Positions 6,440 to 12,519 of a stretch of 17,379 bases of DNA are shown piece after piece. Source of the DNA: an uncultured Microbacteriaceae bacterium (lineage in GTDB: Bacteria; Actinomycetota; Actinomycetes; Actinomycetales; Microbacteriaceae). The position numbers were made by a program, and so were the translations under genes. The stretch spans positions 1-17,379 of the forward strand of contig CAKUJB010000027.1 in assembly GCA_934661165.1 (NCBI GenBank). Reading direction: 5' to 3'. The stretch's first letter is position 1; each line of letters opens with the position of its first letter. The notes beneath the pieces were generated by a model. That model was not told where the DNA came from. It ran no database searches and saw only the letters and a list, made by a program, of their open reading frames with translations.

Positions 6440-7003
6440 TCAGGCGGGGGCTAGGGCGGCGTCCAGGCGGGCGTGGAGGGCGCGGGCGGGGGCGCCGCGG
6501 AGCGGGCCGTCGGTGCGCAGCAGCGCGTCGAGGCGGTCGGGGGAGGTGACGCCGACCCCATCGACGAGCAGCCCGTTGGAGATCGACCAGGTCGAGCCGA
6601 CGAAGCAGAGCACAGGCAGCACGGGCACCCCCGGCTCGCCGAGCACCGCCTCGACTGCGCGGGCCTGCCAGCGCACGGCGTCGACGAGCTCCGTCGCATC
6701 GACCCCGCCGACGTAGAGCCGGCGCCGGCCGTCGACGAGGTCGGCGCGCGGCTCGCCCGCGTAGTGCTTCGCGTCGATGACGAGGACGCCGGCGGGCGCG
6801 ATCGCAATGTGGTCGATGTTCGCCGAGCGCCGCGGCATCGCGCGGTCGTGGAGCACCGGCAGGTCCGGGATCCCCTCGAGCAGCGCCCCGACGATCGCTT
6901 CGCCCTCGGCGCCGCGCTCCCACCGGGCCCGCTCCGGGCCGCGCATGTCGAGCGACTCGCGGTGCGCGGAGGCGCCCGCCCAACCCCGGTCGACCTCGAC
7001 CAT
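6440..7003 (-). CDS. NERD-domain (nuclease-related) protein
   Basis: A 187-residue protein. The NERD core spans about residues 28-135: RGAEGEAIVGALLEGIPDL, VLHDRAMPRRSANIDHIAIA and GVLVIDAKHYAGEPR. This gives the E...D...D-x-K endonuclease-like constellation (E in GAEGE, D in NIDH, D and K in IDAK). NERD proteins are predicted DNA-processing or nuclease-like proteins; the substrate is unknown. The C-terminal third (VTSPDRLDALLRTDGPLRG) resembles tails in other actinobacterial NERD proteins. The start lies 5 nt after the stop of the crotonase gene, with no clear RBS; M20 is an alternative start. It is the last gene of the presumed operon and is followed by the long palindrome. Confidence 0.8.
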   Translation of the reverse strand: MVEVDRGWAGASAHRESLDMRGPERARWERGAEGEAIVGALLEGIPDLPVLHDRAMPRRSANIDHIAIAPAGVLVIDAKHYAGEPRADLVDGRRRLYVGGVDATELVDAVRWQARAVEAVLGEPGVPVLPVLCFVGSTWSISNGLLVDGVGVTSPDRLDALLRTDGPLRGAPARALHARLDAALAPA

Positions 7004-7008
7004 GGGGC

Positions 7009-7758
7009 TCAGTCCCGGCCGAGGGCCTTGGCCGCGAGCGCCTGGAACTCCGCGGACCCGAGCCGCTCGCCGAACACGGCGGCCTCCCGATCGATGCGCG
7101 CGCTCGTCGTCTCCTCGGGCGCGTGGAGCAGGCGCCGCGTCGCACGCACGGCCTCGCGCGGCAGGGCGGCGAGCCGAGCCGCGATCGTCATCGCCGCGGC
7201 GGGCGCGTGCCCCCGCTCGACGACGCTCGTGAGGATGCCGACCTCGAGCGCGGCGGCCGCCGCGAGCGGCTCGCCCGTGAGCAGCAGACTCGCGGCGAGC
7301 TTCGGGCCGACGGCGCGGGGCAGGAGCAGGCTCGAGGCGGCCTCGGGCACGAGCCCGAGCCGCACGAAGGGGAACGAGAGCACAGCGGTCTCGTCCGCGA
7401 TGGCGAAGTCGCAGTGGAGCAGCATCGTCGCGCCGACCCCGACGGCGTGCCCATGCACGGCCGCGATGAGCGGCACCTCGACCTCGACGAGGGCGCGGAG
7501 GAATCGCAGCACGGGCGCGTCGGGGCCGATCGACGGGTCGCTGAGGAAGTCGACGAGATCGTTGCCCGCGGTGAATGCGCCCCCCTCGCCCGAGAAGATG
7601 ACCGCGGTGATCCCGGGGTCCGCGTCGGCGGCCCGCAGCTCGGCCTCGAGCGCGACGTACATCGCCGTCGTGATCGCGTTGCGCTTGTCCGGGCGATTGA
7701 ACCGCAGCAGTCGGGTCGTCCCGTCGGTCTCGACGAGGATGTCCTGGCTCTCGCGCAT
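7009..7758 (-). CDS. Enoyl-CoA hydratase/isomerase (crotonase fold)
   Basis: A 249-residue crotonase-fold protein. NRPDKRNAITTAMYVALEAE is the N-terminal signature. The oxyanion-hole segments are AFTAGNDLVDF and HGHAVGVGATMLLHCDFAIA. LGLVPEAASSLLLPRAVG carries the later conserved Glu, and the Glu of the first catalytic position is replaced in VGVGATM, so isomerase (PaaG/ECI-like) chemistry is more likely than hydration. It would act on acyl-CoA in fatty-acid or aromatic degradation. I take the ATG at 7758 (GAGG ~9 nt upstream); the longer open frame upstream is antisense noise over the next gene. The gap to the upstream oxidoreductase gene is 16 nt, so co-transcription is likely. Confidence 0.88.
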   Translation of the reverse strand: MRESQDILVETDGTTRLLRFNRPDKRNAITTAMYVALEAELRAADADPGITAVIFSGEGGAFTAGNDLVDFLSDPSIGPDAPVLRFLRALVEVEVPLIAAVHGHAVGVGATMLLHCDFAIADETAVLSFPFVRLGLVPEAASSLLLPRAVGPKLAASLLLTGEPLAAAAALEVGILTSVVERGHAPAAAMTIAARLAALPREAVRATRRLLHAPEETTSARIDREAAVFGERLGSAEFQALAAKALGRD

Positions 7759-7774
7759 CGCTCGCCGCCTCGGC

Positions 7775-8419
7775 TCAGCTCGCGAAGGAGATGTGCTCGC
7801 GGTGGTGCCGCGCGGACTCCGCTTCATCGACGATCGCGGTCGCGAAGTCCGCGCCGGAGATGGTCGTCGGGCCGCCGGCCGGGCTCGGCAGTGCGATCGT
7901 GCCGCCCGTGCGGTAGGCGCCGGTGCGCTCGCCGGGGGTGTGCGCCCCGAAGATCGCGGCGGGGGAGACGAAGACCCAGTCGGTGCCCGACTGGCCGCCG
8001 GACAGCCACTCGAGCACGCCGACCATCTCGAGCGCCTCGGGCTTGTACGCCTCGGGGAAGTCGCCCTCGACGATCCGCGCGGCGCCCTCGGCGGGCCGCA
8101 GCGACCCGAAGCCGCCGATGACGATGAGGCGGTCGTCGGGGGTCTTCGCCTGCGCGGCGACCGTCTGGTACGCCTCGAGGATCCGACCGGCGAGCTCCCC
8201 GCGCGGCGCGAGCGCGCCGATGACGACGTCGGCGTCGGCGACGACCTCCGCGATCGCGGCCGCGTCGGCGGCATCGCCGTGGCGGTAGGCGACGCCCGCG
8301 ACGGGCGCGGCGGGCGCATTCCTGCTGTAGGAGACGACCTCGTGGCCCCGTGCGGCGGCCTCCGCGACGATGTGCGAGCCGGCGTACCCGGTCCCCCCGA
8401 TGACGGCGATCCTGGCCAT
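7775..8419 (-). CDS. NAD(P)-binding atypical SDR oxidoreductase (YwnB-like)
   Basis: A 214-residue Rossmann protein with the GGTGYAGSHI nucleotide loop at residues 9-18 and the beta-2 end VVSYSRN (basic residue, consistent with NADPH). The rest, with LIVIGGFGSL, DWVFVSPAAIFG and a terminal ISGADFATAIVDEAE, fits the NmrA-like/atypical SDR group of NAD(P)H-binding proteins of YwnB size. The substrate is unknown and no classical SDR YxxxK is evident. AGGAG lies 4 nt before the ATG and a TATCTT -10 upstream at 8472. It is the first gene of the presumed three-gene operon with the crotonase and NERD genes. Confidence 0.85.
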   Translation of the reverse strand: MARIAVIGGTGYAGSHIVAEAAARGHEVVSYSRNAPAAPVAGVAYRHGDAADAAAIAEVVADADVVIGALAPRGELAGRILEAYQTVAAQAKTPDDRLIVIGGFGSLRPAEGAARIVEGDFPEAYKPEALEMVGVLEWLSGGQSGTDWVFVSPAAIFGAHTPGERTGAYRTGGTIALPSPAGGPTTISGADFATAIVDEAESARHHREHISFAS

Positions 8420-8466
8420 GTCACTCCTCGATGAATGCGTCCGGCGCGCGGGTGCGCGCCCGGCCC

Positions 8467-8472
8467 AAGATA
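8467..8472 (-). promoter_or_regulatory. -10 (TATCTT) of the oxidoreductase operon
   Basis: On the minus strand TATCTT fits TAnnnT and would start a transcript ~40 nt before the ATG at 8419, leaving room for the AGGAG site. No clear -35. Confidence 0.4.
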
Positions 8473-8517
8473 CCCCACCGGTCCGAACGGCGAGGTCGAG
8501 CGGGCGGGGTGCGCGAT

Positions 8518-8523
8518 TAGGCT
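8518..8523 (+). promoter_or_regulatory. -10 (TAGGCT) of the winged-helix/GTPase operon
   Basis: TAGGCT followed by GGTGCG and a GTG (8530) mirrors the TACGCT-GGTGCC-GTG arrangement at the cation-transporter gene, so transcription probably starts at the GTG of the leader ORF. Confidence 0.45.
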
Positions 8524-8529
8524 GGTGCG

Positions 8530-8577
8530 GTGGCTCTGGGGTGCTCCTCGGGCTTGGACGACGCGCCCAGGGGGTGA
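8530..8577 (+). CDS. Possible 15-aa leaderless leader peptide
   Basis: GTG at 8530, 6 nt after the TAGGCT -10, opens a 15-codon frame (VALGCSSGLDDAPRG) whose TGA (8575-8577) overlaps the GTG of the main gene as GTGA. That arrangement would couple translation to the downstream gene, which lacks a properly spaced Shine-Dalgarno. It could be coincidental, or the trace of a frameshift in the N-terminus of the main gene. Confidence 0.35.
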   Translation: MALGCSSGLDDAPRG

Positions 8578-9263
8578 CACAGCTGGAGATGGTCGCGAAC
8601 GGTGCGAGCGAGGAGTCGCCCCGGCTGGACGCCGTGGGCTGGCGGAAGGTCGCGAACGCCGTCAACTCGATGCGGCAGCTGTCGATGCCGATGCTGCTCA
8701 CGATCGTCTCGAGCCGCATGGCGCCGCTGTGGATCGACTGCTCGACCGGCCGCTACTTCTGGGAGCCCCCGCTCGTCGAGCTGCCGGACACGCCCGGCGA
8801 GGTGACCGTCTACTCGCAGCCGATCGAGGCCGGCAACCCGCCGTACCCGTGGGTCGCCTGGCGGCCCGTCGACCCGCTGCTCTGGGAGATCGGCCGGCAC
8901 GCCTTCCGGGAGCAGCGCGCCGACTGGATGCGACCTGGCGATCGCTACGCGCTGCAGCGGTGGCCGAACCTCACGGAGATCCCGCACTCGCCCGAGGAGA
9001 TCCGCATGATCGCGACCCTCGCGAACGGCTACCTCACGGCGCAGGAGCTCGGCCTCCTGACGGGGGCGGACACCGCGACGGCGCAGCGGGTGCTGGACAT
9101 GCTCTCGCTCATGGGGGCGATCAAGACGGCGAGCGGCCCCCTCGCGCCGCCGACCGTCGTGGGCGGCGCGGAGCAGGGGCCCGCGCCGCGGGATCCGAAG
9201 GACCGCGCGCAGGGCTTCGGCCTCTTCGCGCGACTCCGCGATCGATTCGAGGGGCGGCAGTGA
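8574..9263 (+). CDS. Winged-helix-like protein partnered with an MglA-like GTPase
   Basis: About 229 residues. The first half (MRQLSMPMLLTIVSSRMAPL, FWEPPLVELP, WRPVDPLLWEIGRHAFREQR) has no family I can name with certainty. Residues ~139-186 (SPEEIRMIATLANGYLTAQE followed by LGLLTGADTATAQRVLDMLS) read as a winged-helix domain like those next to MglA-like GTPases in other bacteria. The start is uncertain: GTG 8574 (coupled to the leader ORF), ATG 8589 and GTG 8541 are all in frame. Its TGA overlaps the ATG of the GTPase gene (TGATG), so the two are translationally coupled and probably form a complex. A separate roadblock (MglB-like) gene is not seen, although the N-terminal half could hide one. 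Confidence 0.65.
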   Translation: MTQLEMVANGASEESPRLDAVGWRKVANAVNSMRQLSMPMLLTIVSSRMAPLWIDCSTGRYFWEPPLVELPDTPGEVTVYSQPIEAGNPPYPWVAWRPVDPLLWEIGRHAFREQRADWMRPGDRYALQRWPNLTEIPHSPEEIRMIATLANGYLTAQELGLLTGADTATAQRVLDMLSLMGAIKTASGPLAPPTVVGGAEQGPAPRDPKDRAQGFGLFARLRDRFEGRQ

Positions 9264-9784
9264 TGGCCGAGCATGTGATCCTCGTCGTCGGTCCGGCCGG
9301 TTCGGGCAAGTCGACGGCGATCGCGACGCTCTTCGGGGCCGAGGACGACGGCACGGGCGGCCTTGCCGGTGCGGCGACGGCGGTCGACTTCGGTCAGCTC
9401 GAGCTCGGGCCCGGCGAGACGGTGCGGGTGTACGGCGTGCCGGCGCACGGTCGCTACGACTACATGTGGCAGATCCTCAAGCGTCGCGCCCTCGGGGTGC
9501 TCGCGCTCGTGAGCGGCGCCGAGGCGGCGCCCGTCGCCGAGCTGCTCGCGGTCGTCGACGAGTTCGCGGAGCTGCAGGCGCGCGGCGGCCTGCTCGTCGG
9601 GATCACGCATGCCGATGCCGCGGGGTCACCCGATCCGATCGAGGTCCAGGCGGCGCTCGCGGCGCGGTTCGCCTCCCGCGTGACGCCGGTCCTCACGCTC
9701 GACCCGCGGGATCGCGGGCAGCTCATCACGGCGGTGTCGGTGCTCGCCGCGAGCGTCGACAGCCGGGAGCTCTTCGCCGACTGA
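9263..9784 (+). CDS. MglA-like small GTPase (COG2229-type)
   Basis: A 173-residue P-loop GTPase. Walker A is VGPAGSGKST (9-18). The switch I region is TAVDFGQLEL (39-48), which matches the TTVAMDFG signature of the MglA-like/COG2229 branch. Switch II is VYGVPAHGRYDYMW (56-69), against the family pattern YGTPGQERF-x-x-MW. The base-recognition motif is GITHAD (113-118) instead of NKxD, a variant I recall in this branch. The Gly-Gln pair of switch II is replaced by Ala-His, so intrinsic hydrolysis may be altered. It is coupled by a 1-base stop/start overlap to the winged-helix-like gene. The role (polarity, signalling) is inferred from the family only. Confidence 0.8.
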   Translation: MAEHVILVVGPAGSGKSTAIATLFGAEDDGTGGLAGAATAVDFGQLELGPGETVRVYGVPAHGRYDYMWQILKRRALGVLALVSGAEAAPVAELLAVVDEFAELQARGGLLVGITHADAAGSPDPIEVQAALAARFASRVTPVLTLDPRDRGQLITAVSVLAASVDSRELFAD

Positions 9785-9950
9785 GCCCGGCTCGCGCGTG
9801 CGGCTGCGCCGCCGTGTGGAGGAATGCTGATCGCCCGCTGAGCATCCGGCCCGCCTCGTCCACAGGGTTGCGTCGCAGCCGCAGTCGGCGACGTCCCGCG
9901 TGTGGACGGGCCGAGCGGCGGCGCCCGCGACCTGCGTAACGTCCTCGGCC
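9785..9950 (+). promoter_or_regulatory. Intergenic region and leaderless promoter of the LAVTG protein gene
   Basis: TAACGT (9937-9942) is a TAnnnT -10 8 nt before the ATG at 9951, with no Shine-Dalgarno between. GTCCACA (9859-9865) and TGTGGAC (9901-9907) are 7-bp inverted repeats ~35 nt apart upstream, a possible operator or chance. AGGAATGCT at 9820-9828 is a one-base variant of the repeated 9-mer. No ORF or strong terminator is visible. Confidence 0.4.
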
Positions 9951-11429
9951 ATGCCGAACCGCACCGCGCCCACCTCGACCCCGCCTCCGCGCCGCCGCCT
10001 CGCGGCCCTCACCGCGCTCGCCCTGCTCGCGGGGGCCATGCTCGCGGTCCTGCCGGCGGCGCCCGCCGCCGCGATGACCGATGGCCCCGGCTACACGGAC
10101 GCCGACAATGGCGGCGTCGGCGGCCTCGGCGCATTCATCGTCGACGGCCGCTACGTCTACTGCCTCGAGCCGGGCATCCCGGTCCCACCGGGCGAGCCCG
10201 CGGCGCTCGCGTACGGCGGCTGGGCCGATCTGAGCGCCGACGATGTCGCGCGGCTCAACTGGGCGATCAGCACCGTCGGGCAGAGCGGCGCGGACGCTGA
10301 CGCCGCGGCGGTCGCGATGTACGTGTGGTCCGTCGCCTCGCCCGCCGCGTATCACTCGCACGGCATGTCGGGTGACGACTGGTACATCGGCCGCGTCCCT
10401 GCGGGGCAGCAGTCGACCGTGCTCGGCATCCTCGCCGACCTCCGTGCCGGTGCCGCAGGCATCACCGCGACGCCGGGACCGTCCGGTGCCGCGTCGCTCC
10501 GGATCGAGACCGATCCGGTCGACCACTACGCGGGGCTCGTCACGGTGCACGGCTTCGCGGCGGGGGAGGCCTCCGGCATCCTCACCCTCGACCACGGCGT
10601 CTTCGACGCGACCGGCACGCCGACGCTCGCCGGGGCGGTCGGCGGCGGCAGCTATGCCGTGACGGGGGTGCCGCCGGCCGGAGCCGACCCGTACCGGATC
10701 TCCGTCGAGGGCGACTTCGTCTGGTCCTCGGGGTGGCGCGCCGAGCTGGCCGTGTACACGACCCCCGGACACCAGGCGGTCGCGGGGCCGGGGCGCAGCC
10801 CCGCGGTCGCGTTCGCGCTCGCGGCGAGCGATGCGGCCGACCGGAGCGTCGCATTCCTCCCGACGCTGTCGACCGTCGCGGCGAGCACCGAGATCGGGCC
10901 CGGCGAGCGCTTCGAAGACCGCCTCGTCTTCGACCTGCAGCCCGACGCCGACGGCCTCGTCAACCGCTGGTACCGCGACCCGGCGACGGGCGCGCATCTC
11001 GCCCTCAACGCGTCCTGCCGCGTCTACGGACCGTTCGAGTCCCCGCCCGCGCCCGCCGCGACCGCGCCGCCAGGGGCGCCGTTCGCGACGAGCTTCGTGG
11101 TCACCTCGGGACCCGACGGGCCGTTCGCCGAGTACCTCGCGGCCTCGGAGGAGCCGCTCGACGCGCCCGGCTGGTACACGGCGGTCTGCTCGATCGACCG
11201 CGGATCCCAGCCGGCGGCGGCCAGGGACTTCCTGCCCGCGGGCTACCGCTTCGCCGACGGCTTCGGAGTGCCGGCCGAGACGATCCGCCTCGTGCCGCCG
11301 CCGCGCCCGGAGCTCGCCGTGACGGGGGTCGAGGATCCCGGACCGATGCTCGCGGCCGGGGCGGGGCTCGGCGGCACGGGGGTCGTGCTGCTCGCCTGGC
11401 GGGCGGTGCGCGGCTGGCGGCGGGAGTGA
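9951..11429 (+). CDS. Secreted LAVTG-anchored surface protein with thioester-domain-like N-terminus
   Basis: A 492-residue exported protein. The signal peptide is residues 1-41 (PPPRRRLAALTALALLAGAM, ending APAAA). The N-terminal domain (42-~190) has YVYCLEPG with Cys71 and the later AAVAMYVW at 119-126, the layout of Cys-Gln thioester (TQXA) domains, but the expected Gln is Ala122. A recurrent wall-protein module follows (FLPTLSTVAAS, CRVYGPFESPPAP, GWYTAVCSIDRG), whose two cysteines could form a disulfide. The C-terminus has LAVTG (455-459), a hydrophobic helix and a basic tail RGWRRE: a class E sortase signal. The sortase is not in the window. The start at 9951 is set by the leaderless -10 and by the signal peptide. 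The target is unknown, presumably extracellular adhesion or matrix. Confidence 0.82.
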   Translation: MPNRTAPTSTPPPRRRLAALTALALLAGAMLAVLPAAPAAAMTDGPGYTDADNGGVGGLGAFIVDGRYVYCLEPGIPVPPGEPAALAYGGWADLSADDVARLNWAISTVGQSGADADAAAVAMYVWSVASPAAYHSHGMSGDDWYIGRVPAGQQSTVLGILADLRAGAAGITATPGPSGAASLRIETDPVDHYAGLVTVHGFAAGEASGILTLDHGVFDATGTPTLAGAVGGGSYAVTGVPPAGADPYRISVEGDFVWSSGWRAELAVYTTPGHQAVAGPGRSPAVAFALAASDAADRSVAFLPTLSTVAASTEIGPGERFEDRLVFDLQPDADGLVNRWYRDPATGAHLALNASCRVYGPFESPPAPAATAPPGAPFATSFVVTSGPDGPFAEYLAASEEPLDAPGWYTAVCSIDRGSQPAAARDFLPAGYRFADGFGVPAETIRLVPPPRPELAVTGVEDPGPMLAAGAGLGGTGVVLLAWRAVRGWRRE

Positions 11430-11460
11430 GGAATGCGCGCGTCGACGAGCCAGCCGCTGA

Positions 11461-11474
11461 CGACCGCGCGGTCG
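11461..11474. other. Perfect 14-bp palindrome in the convergent gap
   Basis: CGACCGCGCGGTCG is self-complementary. It lies in the 93-bp gap between the LAVTG gene and the convergent cation transporter gene and may contribute to termination. No other terminator is seen there. Confidence 0.3.
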
Positions 11475-11490
11475 GCGAGGATCCCGCGCG

Positions 11491-11550
11491 GCTCACGCGT
11501 GCGTGTGCGGTTCGTGCGCCGCTCAGGCGTGCGTGTGCGGCTCGTGCGCC
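11491..11550 (-). repeat. 30-bp tandem duplication over the 3' end of the cation transporter gene
   Basis: 11491-11520 and 11521-11550 are adjacent 30-bp units identical at 28 positions. The inner copy encodes the transporter's last residues AHEPHTHA and its stop. The outer copy repeats the same codons and stop just downstream, so it is untranslated. Confidence 0.85.
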
Positions 11551-12446
11551 GCATAGCCGACGGGCTCGATCTGGAACGTCGAGTGGCCGACATCGAAGTG
11601 CTCGTGGAGGCAGGCGTCGAGTCGCCGCAGCAGGTCCTGGGCGCCGCCGGCCTCGAGCAGGCTCGGCTCGACCACGACATGCGCGCTGAAGACGGGCGAG
11701 CCGGAGGTGATCGTCCAGACGTGGACGTCGTGCACGTCGACGACATCCGCGGTGCCGAGCAGGTGGGCACGGATCTCCGCGACGCTCGTGCCGGGCGGGG
11801 CCGATTCCGTGAGGACTCGGACGACGTCGCGGAGCAGGATGGCCGCGCGCGGCAGGATGAGCGCCGCGACGAGGAGCGAGGCGATCGCGTCGGCCGGCGC
11901 GAACCCCGTGACGAGGATCACGACGGCCGCGACGATCGCCGCGATCGAGCCGAGCGCGTCGCCGACCACCTCGAGGATCGCACCCCGGAGATTGATCGAG
12001 GTCCGGTCGCCGCCCATGAGGACCGCGAGCACGACGAGGTTGGCCAGGAGCCCGATCGCCGCGACGAAGAGCATAGGGACCGCGAGCGGCGCGGCGGTGC
12101 CCTCGACGAGCCGCCGCACGCCCTCGATCGCGACCGTCGCCGCGAGGGCGACGAGCAGCATGCCGTTGACGAGCGCAGCGAGCACCTCGAACCGCCGGAA
12201 GCCGAACGTGTGGCGCTCGGTCGGCGGCCGCAGCGCGATCATGCTCGCGACGAGCGCGACGCCGAGTCCGATCGCATCCGAGGCCATGTGCCCCGCGTCG
12301 GCGAGGAGCGCGAGCGAGCCGGACAGCCAGGCGCCGATCGCCTCGACGACGAGCACCCCGACCGTGATGCTCAGGGCGACGACGAGCCGGGTCCGCGTCG
12401 CGGTCGACGCGTGGTCGTGCCCGCCGGAGCCGTGCTGCTGAGCCAC
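11523..12446 (-). CDS. Cation diffusion facilitator (CzcD/ZitB-like metal exporter)
   Basis: A 307-residue CDF transporter exporting Zn2+/Co2+-type divalent cations against H+ from the cytoplasm. It has six transmembrane helices. Helix 2 has D50-AG-H53-MAS-D57 and helix 5 has E159-VVG-D163 where many Zn-CDFs have H-x-x-x-D, so the transport site is a mixed H/D/E type. His-rich ends (GHDHAS at 10-15, AHEPHTHA at the C-terminus) are typical metal-sensing or capture tails. The cytoplasmic C-terminal domain contains VVDVHDVHVWTITSG. The GTG at 12446 is chosen because TACGCT lies 6 nt before it and homologues start near the His-rich tail; an upstream ATG at 12527 would add 27 unlikely residues and overlap the divergent hemE start. 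Confidence 0.93.
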   Translation of the reverse strand: MAQQHGSGGHDHASTATRTRLVVALSITVGVLVVEAIGAWLSGSLALLADAGHMASDAIGLGVALVASMIALRPPTERHTFGFRRFEVLAALVNGMLLVALAATVAIEGVRRLVEGTAAPLAVPMLFVAAIGLLANLVVLAVLMGGDRTSINLRGAILEVVGDALGSIAAIVAAVVILVTGFAPADAIASLLVAALILPRAAILLRDVVRVLTESAPPGTSVAEIRAHLLGTADVVDVHDVHVWTITSGSPVFSAHVVVEPSLLEAGGAQDLLRRLDACLHEHFDVGHSTFQIEPVGYAAHEPHTHA

Positions 12447-12452
12447 GGCACC

Positions 12453-12458
12453 AGCGTA
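12453..12458 (-). promoter_or_regulatory. -10 (TACGCT) of the cation transporter gene, leaderless
   Basis: On the minus strand TACGCT is followed by GGTGCC and the GTG start, leaving no room for a Shine-Dalgarno. The divergent hemE start is at 12520, so the shared control region is only ~70 bp. I see no clear Zur palindrome in it. Confidence 0.5.
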
Positions 12459-12519
12459 GCCGGGGCGCCGGCCTGGTCGGCCGGGCGGACCGTGCGGACG
12501 GCTCTGGGAGGATGTCGGG

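Noticed and set aside
6473..8434. A 653-codon plus-strand frame opposite the NERD, crotonase and oxidoreductase genes
   Set aside because: No domain motif is present, and the three minus-strand genes explain the region.
7009..8580. A 523-codon open frame on the minus strand suggesting a fusion protein
   Set aside because: Only the last 249 codons show crotonase motifs. The upstream part is Arg/Ser/Pro-rich noise antisense in register to the oxidoreductase gene, which has its own RBS and Rossmann motif in another frame.
8435..9784. A 449-codon plus-strand frame
   Set aside because: Only the codons from 9263 onward encode the GTPase. The earlier part is an out-of-frame shadow of the winged-helix-like gene.
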